A program made the position numbers and the translations under genes. DNA of 64,000 bases from Deltaproteobacteria bacterium (GTDB taxonomy: Bacteria; Desulfobacterota; Desulfobacteria; Desulfobacterales; G020354645), in NCBI GenBank assembly GCA_020354645.1, contig CP070652.1, positions 2,909,607 through 2,973,606 on the forward strand, given 5' to 3'. The stretch's first letter is position 1; every line of letters starts with the position of its first letter. A model generated the notes under the pieces. It was not told the origin of the DNA, searched no databases, and saw only the letters and a program-made list of their open reading frames with translations. Of the stretch, positions 17,672-26,425 are shown one piece after another.

Positions 17672-19360
17672 TTATATCAGAATTTTTGATAAACGCTTTT
17701 CTCCGAATTTCATGGGGAGCAATATCGCTACAACACTCAGGCTAAAAGTCAGTGCAAACGATCCGATGATCCATATCCACTCCAAAAGCGGTATGGTCCT
17801 GTTATGAATGTCGGCCATAAACAGATTGTAAACAGGACCGGCCTCGATGACAATCACGATGCCGATATATCCTGCGCAGCATATCATAAAGATAAGCCCG
17901 CCAAAACTTGTAACGGTTTGGGCAGGATTTTCGGCCTTAAAATCCGGGTAAGCGGCACCAAATCCGATTCCCATGGAAACGATTCCCGGGACCAGCAGAA
18001 AAACAGTCACGGTGGAAAGGATCATCATAAAGGGTGTCACCTGTAAAAGAATGTTGGTGGCAACGATCAGGATCTCAGACAGGATCAGCAAAGGAAAATA
18101 ATAGATAAAGAATTTGATCCACATAAAACGTTTCAAAGGGCTGGGAGCGGTTTTTACAAGCCAAAAAGCGTTTTTTTCGGTGCTCACAGCCGGATAGGCA
18201 AAGCGTCCGGTGATGGCCGTGAGGACAAATAACGCCAGGCCCATGTTGAGAAATGAAAGGAGATTCTGGAGATAGACCGTCTTAATTGGCGATTTTTCCA
18301 GCGGCAGGACATTAAAGTTATAGATATAAATCACAACCAGCGCCGCGATGAGAAAAAGCTGGGACCACTGGGTTTGATCTCGAAAGAAGGTTTTAATTTC
18401 TTTTTCCGTAAAGGCTTTGATCGGTCCCGGCAAGGTTCGAAAAATCCGGCTGAAAACCGTACGGTGCTTTAGCAGGCGCACCTGTGCGGTTTGAGTTTTT
18501 GAAAAGCCTTTAAAATAGATGGCATCCGCCACGAAGATAATCAAGACTATCATCATGCCGGCAAAACTCCAGGAAAGCGCGCTGTGAAAAAGTGCGTCGG
18601 AAAGAGAACCGGTTAAGGCCGATTTTAGGCTATCGAAAGCCCACGTCGTGGGAAGAAACGGCGAAGAGGGCGTTTTCAAAACCGTCATATAGACCAATAC
18701 GGAATCAAATACTTCCGGGTCAACCAGGAGTTCCGGCTGCAAAAAGCGGATAGCGATATAAAGAATTACAAAAAACAAAATGCTGAGAAAGACAAAGATA
18801 TTTTTCATGCGGCTTGCGGGAACCAGGGTTACGGCCAAAAGCACCAGCATCGTGCTGATAGCAGAGGCGATGATGGACAGTGACACCAACGTCAGAAGGA
18901 TCGAGACATAGAATATAGTGCCGCCATGGTAGGCGATGCCGTATGCAATGAAAACCGGAAGGGTATAGATAATCACCATCCACGAACTTTCGACCGTGCT
19001 GTCGATCCAGCGTGCGGTAAAAATTTTATATGTTGAGACGGGCATGGAATGGACCAGGAACAGATCCCTGGAGAGAAACAGTTTTGAGAGTGAAGTTAAG
19101 ATACTACTGAAAATAAGAAGCGCAAAGGATGTTATAAGGATCATCGAGAGCAATTTGAAGCCAAGGATATCACCAATTTCCTCTATGCCTTTGAAGTAAT
19201 AAAGAACGCGCAAAGAAATGGCAAACAATCCTCCCCAGAAAAGCACACCAATTGTTCCGAGCAATAGTAATTTGAGTAGCCGGGCGTTTTTGCCTGCCGT
19301 TTGACCGCCATTCCTGATGGAGATCATTCTCGGTCGTAATAGCGCAACAACTTCACTCAT
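17672..19360 (-). CDS. ABC-type exporter permease (large, about 560 residues)
   Basis: The protein has about ten to twelve hydrophobic segments, for example LLLLGTIGVLFWGGLFAISL, SMILITSFALLIFSSILTSL, and a final IWIIGSFALTFSLSVVAILL, with a basic N-terminal tail. It belongs to the large putative ABC exporter permeases encoded next to a DrrA-like ATPase. It follows the ATPase gene (19468-20193) by 107 bp and the transglutaminase gene on the same strand, so the three probably form one transcription unit. Substrate unknown. Confidence 0.75.
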   Translation of the reverse strand: MSEVVALLRPRMISIRNGGQTAGKNARLLKLLLLGTIGVLFWGGLFAISLRVLYYFKGIEEIGDILGFKLLSMILITSFALLIFSSILTSLSKLFLSRDLFLVHSMPVSTYKIFTARWIDSTVESSWMVIIYTLPVFIAYGIAYHGGTIFYVSILLTLVSLSIIASAISTMLVLLAVTLVPASRMKNIFVFLSILFFVILYIAIRFLQPELLVDPEVFDSVLVYMTVLKTPSSPFLPTTWAFDSLKSALTGSLSDALFHSALSWSFAGMMIVLIIFVADAIYFKGFSKTQTAQVRLLKHRTVFSRIFRTLPGPIKAFTEKEIKTFFRDQTQWSQLFLIAALVVIYIYNFNVLPLEKSPIKTVYLQNLLSFLNMGLALFVLTAITGRFAYPAVSTEKNAFWLVKTAPSPLKRFMWIKFFIYYFPLLILSEILIVATNILLQVTPFMMILSTVTVFLLVPGIVSMGIGFGAAYPDFKAENPAQTVTSFGGLIFMICCAGYIGIVIVIEAGPVYNLFMADIHNRTIPLLEWIWIIGSFALTFSLSVVAILLPMKFGEKRLSKILI

Positions 19361-19467
19361 GGCAATGGCCGTTCAATATATGTTAACAAGATATCTATTT
19401 ACCGGACTGCTGATCTTAAAAATATATTGCCCCAGGATTAATATTCGCAAAAAGGACGGTATACCAC

Positions 19468-20193
19468 CTAACTTTCGGTTGTCATGAGCAAAAATACTCT
19501 TTCCAAATCCGCGTCGGTTATTTGAGCTTCACGCTGCAAATCCTCAGTGGTACCGGTTGCGATGAGGCGGCCCCGGTGGATAATACCAATTCGATCACAA
19601 ATTTCTTCAGCGACCTTTAACGTATGGGTTGACATAAATATGGTGACACCCTTTTTCGACAAACGCTTGAAAAGATCTTTGACCATCATGATTGCAACCG
19701 GATCCAGCCCAACCATCGGCTCATCGACGATGATCACTTCCGGGTCATGAAGCAGGGCGGAGGCAAATATCAACCGTTGGCGCATTCCATGGGAATAGGA
19801 CTCGATCAGTTCGTCAGCCCAATCAATCAGAGAAAATCGCTTTAGTTCTTCTTTGGCTTTTTGGACAAAGCCGTTTTTGTTCACTCCGTAGAGATCTGCG
19901 GTAAACTGTAAGAATTCCATTCCTGTCAGTTTTTCGTAAAGATACGGCCGGTCCGGGATGAAACCGATTTTGCGTTTGGCTTTTTCCGGATATGCTTTCA
20001 TATTAATACCGCAGATCTTGACACTGCCGCTGGATGGCAGAAGCATGCCTCCCATAATTTTAATTGTGGTGGTTTTGCCGGCTCCATTCGGTCCGATAAA
20101 TCCGAAGATTTCACCTTTTGGTATGTTTAAGCTTAAATGGTTCACCGCCGGATGATCGCCGTATTTTTTAGTTATGGCCTCAAGTTCTATCAT
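19468..20193 (-). CDS. ABC transporter ATP-binding protein
   Basis: The 241-residue ATPase has Walker A GPNGAGKTT (about 34-42), signature SHGMRQR in place of LSGGQ, Walker B VIIVDEP, the D-loop GLDP and the switch histidine in STHTLK. The S-H-G signature is typical of ATPases paired with the large exporter permease downstream. It probably forms a two-subunit exporter with the product of 17672-19360. The start ATG at 20193 leaves 80 bp to the upstream transglutaminase gene. Confidence 0.9.
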   Translation of the reverse strand: MIELEAITKKYGDHPAVNHLSLNIPKGEIFGFIGPNGAGKTTTIKIMGGMLLPSSGSVKICGINMKAYPEKAKRKIGFIPDRPYLYEKLTGMEFLQFTADLYGVNKNGFVQKAKEELKRFSLIDWADELIESYSHGMRQRLIFASALLHDPEVIIVDEPMVGLDPVAIMMVKDLFKRLSKKGVTIFMSTHTLKVAEEICDRIGIIHRGRLIATGTTEDLQREAQITDADLERVFLLMTTES

Positions 20194-20273
20194 TTGGTTT
20201 GTCCTATAAATAACCCCATCCCGTTAGATGAAGCGCAAGCAAAACGGGTAATTCATTATCTATTCCATAATAT

Positions 20274-21764
20274 TTATCGTATCGGCCGGAATTCGATTAC
20301 CTTCAACTTCACCCGGCCAATAATTCCCATCAGATCGAGTTGCTGCTGGGCTCCGGTGGTAAAGCGGATATGGGTCACATCTGCCGGCAGCTGGCCGAAA
20401 AGCGCATCGGCTGTAATCCATCTGCCGAGATAAAGCAGGTTCCAGGCATGGTAGTAAAAGCGGCCGTTTAAATAGACGAGACCGGCCTCCACCCTGGCCG
20501 GAATACCGGCCGCTCTGGCGAGTGCGGCCAGCAACACAGCGTGTTCATTGCAATCGCCTACACCATTTTCGAGAGTGGAGAGTGCATCTGGCAGCGACAG
20601 TACAGGTCGTTTTTGGATATTCTGATGGACCCACTGCATCAGTTTATTGGCGCTGGCCAGAATTGTTTGGTCATGATTTCCAATGATCTCGTTGGCCAGA
20701 TTTTGGATCTTTTCGTGGTCGGACTGGATGAAAGGACTCGGTGCTAAAAAAATCTTTTCAAGCACATTCATATTTTCCCTATTTAAGGTAGCCGGCAAAT
20801 CTGAAAGCGATTCCAGATTGACCGTTAAAATACTCTCTTTTAAGGTTTGTCTGCCACCATGTAAATAAACATCTTTAGTGTCTATGCCACTGATTTCAAC
20901 CTGGAGCTTTTTGAGTTGGTTTACCTCTTCAATAGCCATGTTGGAGGCTACTGACTCCACCAGGGTGAGATCATTGAGATTGCCTGTTGCAAATCCCCTT
21001 AGCGCAGCTTTTCGGGTAGTTTTTTCAAGACGAATTCCCAAAAGGCCTTTCTCCTTCAGCAATTCACCCTCCTCACCAATCCAAGCGAATTGCTTGGCAC
21101 CCTTAAAAGTTAACATCAGTTTGGTTGCCCTTTTCGAGACACCCATTACCGGTGTTTCTTCTTTTCCGATTACGCTGACGGTCACCGGTTCCTGGCCCAT
21201 GGTTGCCGGATCAAATATATCAAAGGTGAACTTATCACCCGGTATCAGCCCGCCGGCTCGAACTGCATCCACGATCCCGGCAATCAAATATGGCCTTTTC
21301 TTAATCTTTACATTAAAATTGCGCGAAACGCCGGCGGTTTGGGTTTCGATGGCGAGGATCTTCCCGGAAACGGTTCCGCGAGCTGTAAATCGAAACCGGC
21401 CCGAATCGATTTCAAAAGCAAGGGTTGAAAGGGTAAAATCGGGATTCAGTTTCCCGTTGGTCCGAAGGTTGATGTCCTGAACCATACCCATGGTGTTTAT
21501 GCGCATGTATACGGTTTCCTGGATGCGATATCCACCATTTTCTTTTGAAAATGTTTTATGAGAAAAGCCGATCTTGTTATCCTTTTGAAAGATATTCATC
21601 CAGGTGTCTCTTGCGGGCAATGTACCCAGAACAGCGGGTGGTGGGATTTTGGAATCGGAAAAGATCTTTCCCAGGAGGTCAAGGCGTACAAAAAAGAGAA
21701 TCCCAAATGATAGGCCAAAAATAATGCCGGCAATCCAGAGATTTTTTGAAAGAGAGTCAGCCAT
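20274..21764 (-). CDS. Membrane-anchored transglutaminase-like protein
   Basis: The 496-residue protein has one N-terminal membrane segment (WIAGIIFGLSFGILFFV, residues about 10-27), a long beta-rich middle region and a C-terminal transglutaminase-like domain. The catalytic cysteine is in NGVGDCNEHAVLLAALARA (about residue 400), the histidine in FYYHAWNLLY and the aspartate in WITADALFGQ. Bacterial proteins of this fold act as proteases or amide-bond enzymes at the envelope. It is first in the unit with the ABC ATPase and permease, which suggests a shared envelope or export role, but nothing shows the substrate. Confidence 0.8.
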   Translation of the reverse strand: MADSLSKNLWIAGIIFGLSFGILFFVRLDLLGKIFSDSKIPPPAVLGTLPARDTWMNIFQKDNKIGFSHKTFSKENGGYRIQETVYMRINTMGMVQDINLRTNGKLNPDFTLSTLAFEIDSGRFRFTARGTVSGKILAIETQTAGVSRNFNVKIKKRPYLIAGIVDAVRAGGLIPGDKFTFDIFDPATMGQEPVTVSVIGKEETPVMGVSKRATKLMLTFKGAKQFAWIGEEGELLKEKGLLGIRLEKTTRKAALRGFATGNLNDLTLVESVASNMAIEEVNQLKKLQVEISGIDTKDVYLHGGRQTLKESILTVNLESLSDLPATLNRENMNVLEKIFLAPSPFIQSDHEKIQNLANEIIGNHDQTILASANKLMQWVHQNIQKRPVLSLPDALSTLENGVGDCNEHAVLLAALARAAGIPARVEAGLVYLNGRFYYHAWNLLYLGRWITADALFGQLPADVTHIRFTTGAQQQLDLMGIIGRVKLKVIEFRPIR

Positions 21765-21990
21765 GGATTTTATAAGATAAGACGATATTTATACCCATTT
21801 ACATAATCTTTTGCGATCCACATTCAATTCAAAGCGTATCGCAACTGTAACCGAAATTTTTGAATAAAATATATTTTATCATGAGCGGCGTGAGATATCG
21901 AGTGAAAAAAATGGACCATGGATTCTCAGTATAATTCATGTTATACTTAGCCACTTTTAATTTTTTAATGTTGTATTAGGAGGTTATTTG

Positions 21991-23460
21991 ATGCGGTCCA
22001 TACTTATGATGGCAATGGCGATAATCTTCTTGCTATACCTGCCAACAGCCGCACAAAGTAAAATAACCGAGTCTATCGTCAAGATTTATACCACTTACGA
22101 CAAGCCCAATTATTTTCGGCCGTGGCAAATGATCGGGCAACGCAGTCGTATCGGATCCGGCAGCATCATTGCCGGCAACCGAATTTTAACCAATGCCCAT
22201 GTGGTCAGCGATCAAACATTTATTCGGGTTCGCCGTGCCGGTCAGGCCGACACGTTTGTGGCCTCCGTCGAAGCCATTTCTCACGAACTGGATCTGGCGA
22301 TCTTAAACGTCGACGACACCGCCTTCTTTAAGGGTGCCGGCGAATTGGAGGTTGGTGAACTGGCACGCGTCGGGGATAAAGTATTTGCTTACGGATTTCC
22401 CAAAGGCGGAACCCGCATTACGATTACTGAAGGCATCGTGTCACGGATTGAGCGAAATCTTTACAGTCATTCCCGTTTTGACAACCTCGTTTGCCAAATC
22501 GACGCGGCAATTAACCCCGGATCAAGCGGAGGTCCGGTGATTTCAAAAGGGAAAATTGCCGGCGTGATCTTTCAAAGTACTTCCGGGCAAAACATCGGGT
22601 ACATGGTACCCGCCCCTGTGATTCAACACTTTTTCAAAGACCTTGAAGATGGTCGGCATGACGGCGTACCGGCCCTGTTTTTTGTGTGGCAGAATCTTGA
22701 AAACCCGCAAATGCGTGCATTTCTTGACATGACAAAAGATCAATCCGGCGTTTTGGTCAAAGAAGTATCCCCGGCCTTTCTGGGCGATACGAAATTGCTA
22801 CCCGGTGATGTTATTCTTTCTATCGATGGGCACAATGTCGCAAATGACGGAACCATTCTACTAAGGGAAACCGAACGTATTTCTTTCGGTTACGCCGTTG
22901 ATCGAAAGCAGATTAACGATCGCCTTAAATTAGAGTTGTTTCGAAAAGGGCGCGTATTTTCCTTAGATATCGGTTTGGCTGTGCCCAGGAGATCGTATGG
23001 ATACCTGGTTCCGCGCGAGCAATATGAGACGCTGCCGTCGTATTATATTATTGGCGGGCTGGTTTTTACGCGGTTAACCGAAAATTATATGAATTTATGG
23101 TCAAAATGGCGGAACGTACCCATCCGCCTGAGAAAATATTATTACGAAATCGTAACGACTGAAAACCATGAGAGGCGCGATATTGTCATATTGATGGATA
23201 TACTTCCCGATGAAGTCAACGTCGGTTATACTGATTTTAAAAATTGGATCGTAAGTGAAATAAACGGCGTCAAGATTAATAAAATGCATGACTTGGTCGA
23301 AGCCTTTGAAGACCATGGGGGCGAATACCACCGAATCCTGTTTGAACGCCACAATGCGGAGATGGTCCTCTCTAAAAAGCATTTAAAACACCAGAGCCTA
23401 AAAATATTAAAGAAATACAAAGTGATGGCCGATCGTTCGCCGGACTTGCAAACCCAGTAG
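21991..23460 (+). CDS. Secreted HtrA-like serine protease with PDZ region
   Basis: The 489-residue protein begins with a signal peptide (MRSILMMAMAIIFLLYLPTA) and has the chymotrypsin-fold triad: histidine in LTNAHVV (about 69), aspartate in HELDLAIL (about 100) and serine in NPGSSGGPV (about 180). A PDZ-like segment follows (SGVLVKEVSPAFLGDTKLLP with GDVILSIDG). The C-terminal 200 residues lack the second PDZ typical of DegP and resemble the plant Deg-type extension. The ATG at 21991 is chosen over the TTG at 21988 because AGGAGGT ends 6 nt before it. It is divergent from the transglutaminase gene. Confidence 0.85.
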   Translation: MRSILMMAMAIIFLLYLPTAAQSKITESIVKIYTTYDKPNYFRPWQMIGQRSRIGSGSIIAGNRILTNAHVVSDQTFIRVRRAGQADTFVASVEAISHELDLAILNVDDTAFFKGAGELEVGELARVGDKVFAYGFPKGGTRITITEGIVSRIERNLYSHSRFDNLVCQIDAAINPGSSGGPVISKGKIAGVIFQSTSGQNIGYMVPAPVIQHFFKDLEDGRHDGVPALFFVWQNLENPQMRAFLDMTKDQSGVLVKEVSPAFLGDTKLLPGDVILSIDGHNVANDGTILLRETERISFGYAVDRKQINDRLKLELFRKGRVFSLDIGLAVPRRSYGYLVPREQYETLPSYYIIGGLVFTRLTENYMNLWSKWRNVPIRLRKYYYEIVTTENHERRDIVILMDILPDEVNVGYTDFKNWIVSEINGVKINKMHDLVEAFEDHGGEYHRILFERHNAEMVLSKKHLKHQSLKILKKYKVMADRSPDLQTQ

Positions 23461-23511
23461 TCGAATTATCAATCTTGGTATCTTCAAATTCATCGAAAAG
23501 GAGGTTTTCCT

Positions 23512-23928
23512 ATGAAAAGATGTTTGGATCTTTCGCACAGTATTGTTGGGGCATTAATTCTTGTTCCCCTGCTTTTTATTTTCATAGCAGTGGCCCAGGC
23601 AGCCGACCTATCAGTGGAAACAGCTGCTATTTGCCGGGATGTCATAGATCGAGCACCTGTCGATGAAGCCAGCAGTTTTCCGGTATCGGTTGGTAGGCTT
23701 TATTGTTTTACCAAAATCGTCGGCGCCGATGCCCCAACCGAAGTGACCCACGTTTGGTATTTTGGTGATTCGGAACGAGCCCGCGTTAAATTACCGATCG
23801 GTGGCGCCAGCTGGCGCACTTACAGCTCAAAAGTTCTCCAGGAACATGAAATCGGTGACTGGCGCGTGGACGTGCTTGACGCTTCCGGAAAAATTCGGGC
23901 AACCCTCATTTTTACAGTCACCAAGTAA
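23512..23928 (+). CDS. Exported DUF2914 protein
   Basis: The 138-residue protein has a signal peptide (IVGALILVPLLFIFIAVAQAA, cleavage likely after AQA) and a C-terminal DUF2914-type domain: FPVSVGRLYCFTKIVGADAP, THVWYFGD, WRTYSSKVLQ and GDWRVDVLD. The domain's function is unknown. AAAGGAGG lies about 7 nt before the ATG. It follows the protease gene by 51 bp in the same direction, so it may be a periplasmic partner of that protease. Intact by length. Confidence 0.8.
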   Translation: MKRCLDLSHSIVGALILVPLLFIFIAVAQAADLSVETAAICRDVIDRAPVDEASSFPVSVGRLYCFTKIVGADAPTEVTHVWYFGDSERARVKLPIGGASWRTYSSKVLQEHEIGDWRVDVLDASGKIRATLIFTVTK

Positions 23929-23951
23929 ATAAAAGACGAATATAATAAACA

Positions 23952-23978
23952 GTCACCGGGGGTGAATCCTCCGGTGAC
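23952..23978 (+). terminator. GC-rich hairpin after the DUF2914 gene
   Basis: GTCACCGG (23952-23959) pairs perfectly with CCGGTGAC (23971-23978) and the stem extends inwards by GG/CC. No T-run follows, so it is a stabilising or weak terminator hairpin rather than a classical one. Confidence 0.45.
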
Positions 23979-24064
23979 GAACCCCATCCATTGATTCTTA
24001 TCTTTGATAAACTCCCCAAAGAGCGTGAATCCATTACGTCACTTCGATTGTTCTCGGGTCATAA

Positions 24065-25180
24065 ATGTTTTGCTTTTGCAGACTAAAATGTTTAGGGTAT
24101 AAACTTAGTTTTATTTTTAACAGGGAACAGGAAAAAAGTCCGGCATCTTTTATTGATCAGCTTTCGAGGGAAATTGGCTTGTATCTGGCGCGTAAAATAA
24201 TATGGGGCAAGACACATTATTTTATCCGGGAATCATACCAGGAAAAAGGGTGTTTGCGAAGTCGAGACCTTTACGATTTAGGTGTAAATCCTGCTCGATA
24301 TATTCGGTATCCCGGGGGAAATTCATATTATATCGATGATTCGGTTGAACAAGCAATAACTGCCGCCGGTTCAGGGTCGACATCGGATGAACTGGATGAC
24401 ATATTTTGGCATTTTCTTAAGCCGGAGATCAGAAGAAAGTTGGAACACTTTCGACGCAGAGAATTAATGTCTCGCAGCGCAAAGCGTCGGCCTCATAAAG
24501 ATATCGAGGGATCGTATCACGTATTCGACAAACGCCGAATTTATTATTTGAAATGCGGCCGGGTGGATCAATCTCGGCTCGGGTTGCTGCCGGCCAAAAT
24601 GTTTCGTGTCCTTAACAACAAATCCAGAGACGAGATAGAGCAGAAGTTCATTGAAATGGAGAGAATTCTGCCAATTACAGAATTAAAATCTTACGTCTAT
24701 TCGATATTCGACTTGCAAAATTTTTTTACCGAATCCTTTGCCAAGTCCAGCCCTCATGTTTTGAACCAAGCCAAAGTCGATGATTACTTTCTCAAAGAGA
24801 TTTGCCGTTTGAACGATGACTGTGTTTTTTGGAACGGTATGGAAAAAGCTGACAATTTGCAAGAGTACCTTGTTCGTTATGCCGTGATGTTTTTTGACTT
24901 CGATTATCAACCGCGCAGCTTTATAGAAGCGTACATTCGTAATTTCATCAACAGCAGGCGTGACTACCGACCACCACCGCAAATGCGATCGGTAACTTTA
25001 GATGAGGCCAGCACTATATTTAAGGCGTCGAAAGAAGCGCTTGGTAAAATGAGACGGTCGGATTTAGCCCGGTTATACCGACGTCGCGCCCAGAAACTGC
25101 ATCCGGACAAAGGTGGTGATCACGATACATTCGTCAAATTAACCGAGGCTTATCACAGTTTGCTCAGCAAAAAGCCGTAA
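24065..25180 (+). CDS. Protein with C-terminal J domain (DnaJ-like co-chaperone)
   Basis: The 371-residue protein ends with a J domain: residues about 305-370 contain LARLYRRRAQKLHPDKGGDH followed by DTFVKLTEAYHSLL, including the HPD tripeptide needed to stimulate DnaK ATPase. DnaJ proper has the J domain at the N terminus with a G/F linker and zinc fingers; none of those is present. The first 300 residues are unrecognised and rich in charged and aromatic residues. It probably recruits Hsp70 to a specific client. The ATG at 24065 lacks a good ribosome site and no other early ATG exists, so the start is uncertain. Confidence 0.75.
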   Translation: MFCFCRLKCLGYKLSFIFNREQEKSPASFIDQLSREIGLYLARKIIWGKTHYFIRESYQEKGCLRSRDLYDLGVNPARYIRYPGGNSYYIDDSVEQAITAAGSGSTSDELDDIFWHFLKPEIRRKLEHFRRRELMSRSAKRRPHKDIEGSYHVFDKRRIYYLKCGRVDQSRLGLLPAKMFRVLNNKSRDEIEQKFIEMERILPITELKSYVYSIFDLQNFFTESFAKSSPHVLNQAKVDDYFLKEICRLNDDCVFWNGMEKADNLQEYLVRYAVMFFDFDYQPRSFIEAYIRNFINSRRDYRPPPQMRSVTLDEASTIFKASKEALGKMRRSDLARLYRRRAQKLHPDKGGDHDTFVKLTEAYHSLLSKKP

Positions 25181-25220
25181 ATAATAATTATCAACTGGGC
25201 CAAAGAAGAGTATCAAGAAA

Positions 25221-26216
25221 ATGAATCCGCAAGAATGGAATCCGGGCAAATTGCTGGAATTATCGGGATATTACTGGAAAACCTGCACCCTGCATGCGGC
25301 CGTCAAGCTGGATGTCTTCACCGCTATCAACGATCAGCAACTTTCCAGCAAAGAAATCGCTGCAAAGCTAAAAGTCGAGAACAAAGGTTTGGAGAGACTT
25401 CTCAATGCGCTGACGGCAATGGATCTATTGCTAAAGCGCGGCGATAAATTTTCCAACACCGCGGTCGGTAAAAATTTTCTCTCACGAGACAGTGATCGTT
25501 ATATCGGCCATATAATGATGCATCATTACCATTTAATCGAATCATGGACCCATCTGGATCAGGCCGTAAAAACGGGTGAACCGGTACGAAAAAGGGCCTC
25601 TTTTAGTGACGAAGAGTTGCGGGAAAGTTTTTTAATGGGAATGTTCAACATGGCAATGACCATTGCTCCCCGCATCGTTCCCCTGACAGATCTCAGTGGC
25701 CGGAAGCATTTGCTTGATTTGGGCGGTGGTCCCGGCACTTATGCGATTCACTTTTGTATGAACAACCCCCAGCTCACGGCTACCGTTTTTGACTTGCCCA
25801 CCACCCGACCGTTTGCTGAAAAGACCATTAAAAAGTTCGATCTATCGGAGCGAATTGAATTTAGGGACGGAAATTACCTGGAGGATCCCATTACCGGACG
25901 TTATGATGCCGCCTGGATGTCGCATATCCTGCACGGCGAGGGACCGGACGACTGCCGCGAGATTATCAAGAAAACGGCCGCGGTTCTGGAACCCGGTGGG
26001 CTGATTATCATTCACGATTTCATCTTAGACAATTCGATGGATGGGCCGTTATTTCCGGCGTTATTTTCGCTCAACATGCTTTTGGGCACACCGTCCGGGC
26101 AAGCTTATTCTGAAAAACAGATTACCGATATGCTGACCCATGCCGGCGTGAAGGATATCCGGCGGATACCTTTTGACAGCCCCAACGATTCGCGAATTAT
26201 ATTGGGGATTGTTTGA
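25221..26216 (+). CDS. SAM-dependent O-methyltransferase (caffeate/hydroxyneurosporene type)
   Basis: The 331-residue protein has an N-terminal winged-helix dimerisation domain (residues about 10-95, with LDVFTAI and NKGLERLLNALTAMDLL) and a C-terminal Rossmann methyltransferase. The SAM motif is LLDLGGGPGTYAIHF (about 165-180) and the acidic loop is TVFDLP. This matches the family 2 O-methyltransferases of plant and bacterial small-molecule pathways, including acetylserotonin/hydroxyneurosporene methyltransferase relatives. No biosynthetic cluster surrounds it, so the substrate is unknown. It starts 40 bp after the J-domain gene and may be cotranscribed. Confidence 0.85.
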   Translation: MNPQEWNPGKLLELSGYYWKTCTLHAAVKLDVFTAINDQQLSSKEIAAKLKVENKGLERLLNALTAMDLLLKRGDKFSNTAVGKNFLSRDSDRYIGHIMMHHYHLIESWTHLDQAVKTGEPVRKRASFSDEELRESFLMGMFNMAMTIAPRIVPLTDLSGRKHLLDLGGGPGTYAIHFCMNNPQLTATVFDLPTTRPFAEKTIKKFDLSERIEFRDGNYLEDPITGRYDAAWMSHILHGEGPDDCREIIKKTAAVLEPGGLIIIHDFILDNSMDGPLFPALFSLNMLLGTPSGQAYSEKQITDMLTHAGVKDIRRIPFDSPNDSRIILGIV

Positions 26217-26425
26217 CCATCTGTTTTTTTGCTTGAGAATTTGAACGGGAAAACGTCTTTCCGATTTTTGTTCCCCGAGACTTCCGTTATCTTGACAAGG
26301 TGAGTTGTTTTAATTAATGTGGGTGTAAAGTTTAATTTAGCTCCCCGGCGCAAGTAGTGAGCTAGGGCTAATCGCTGCACGGTATTCTGACGAATACACA
26401 ATTTCAATCCGACTATTAAACGGAA

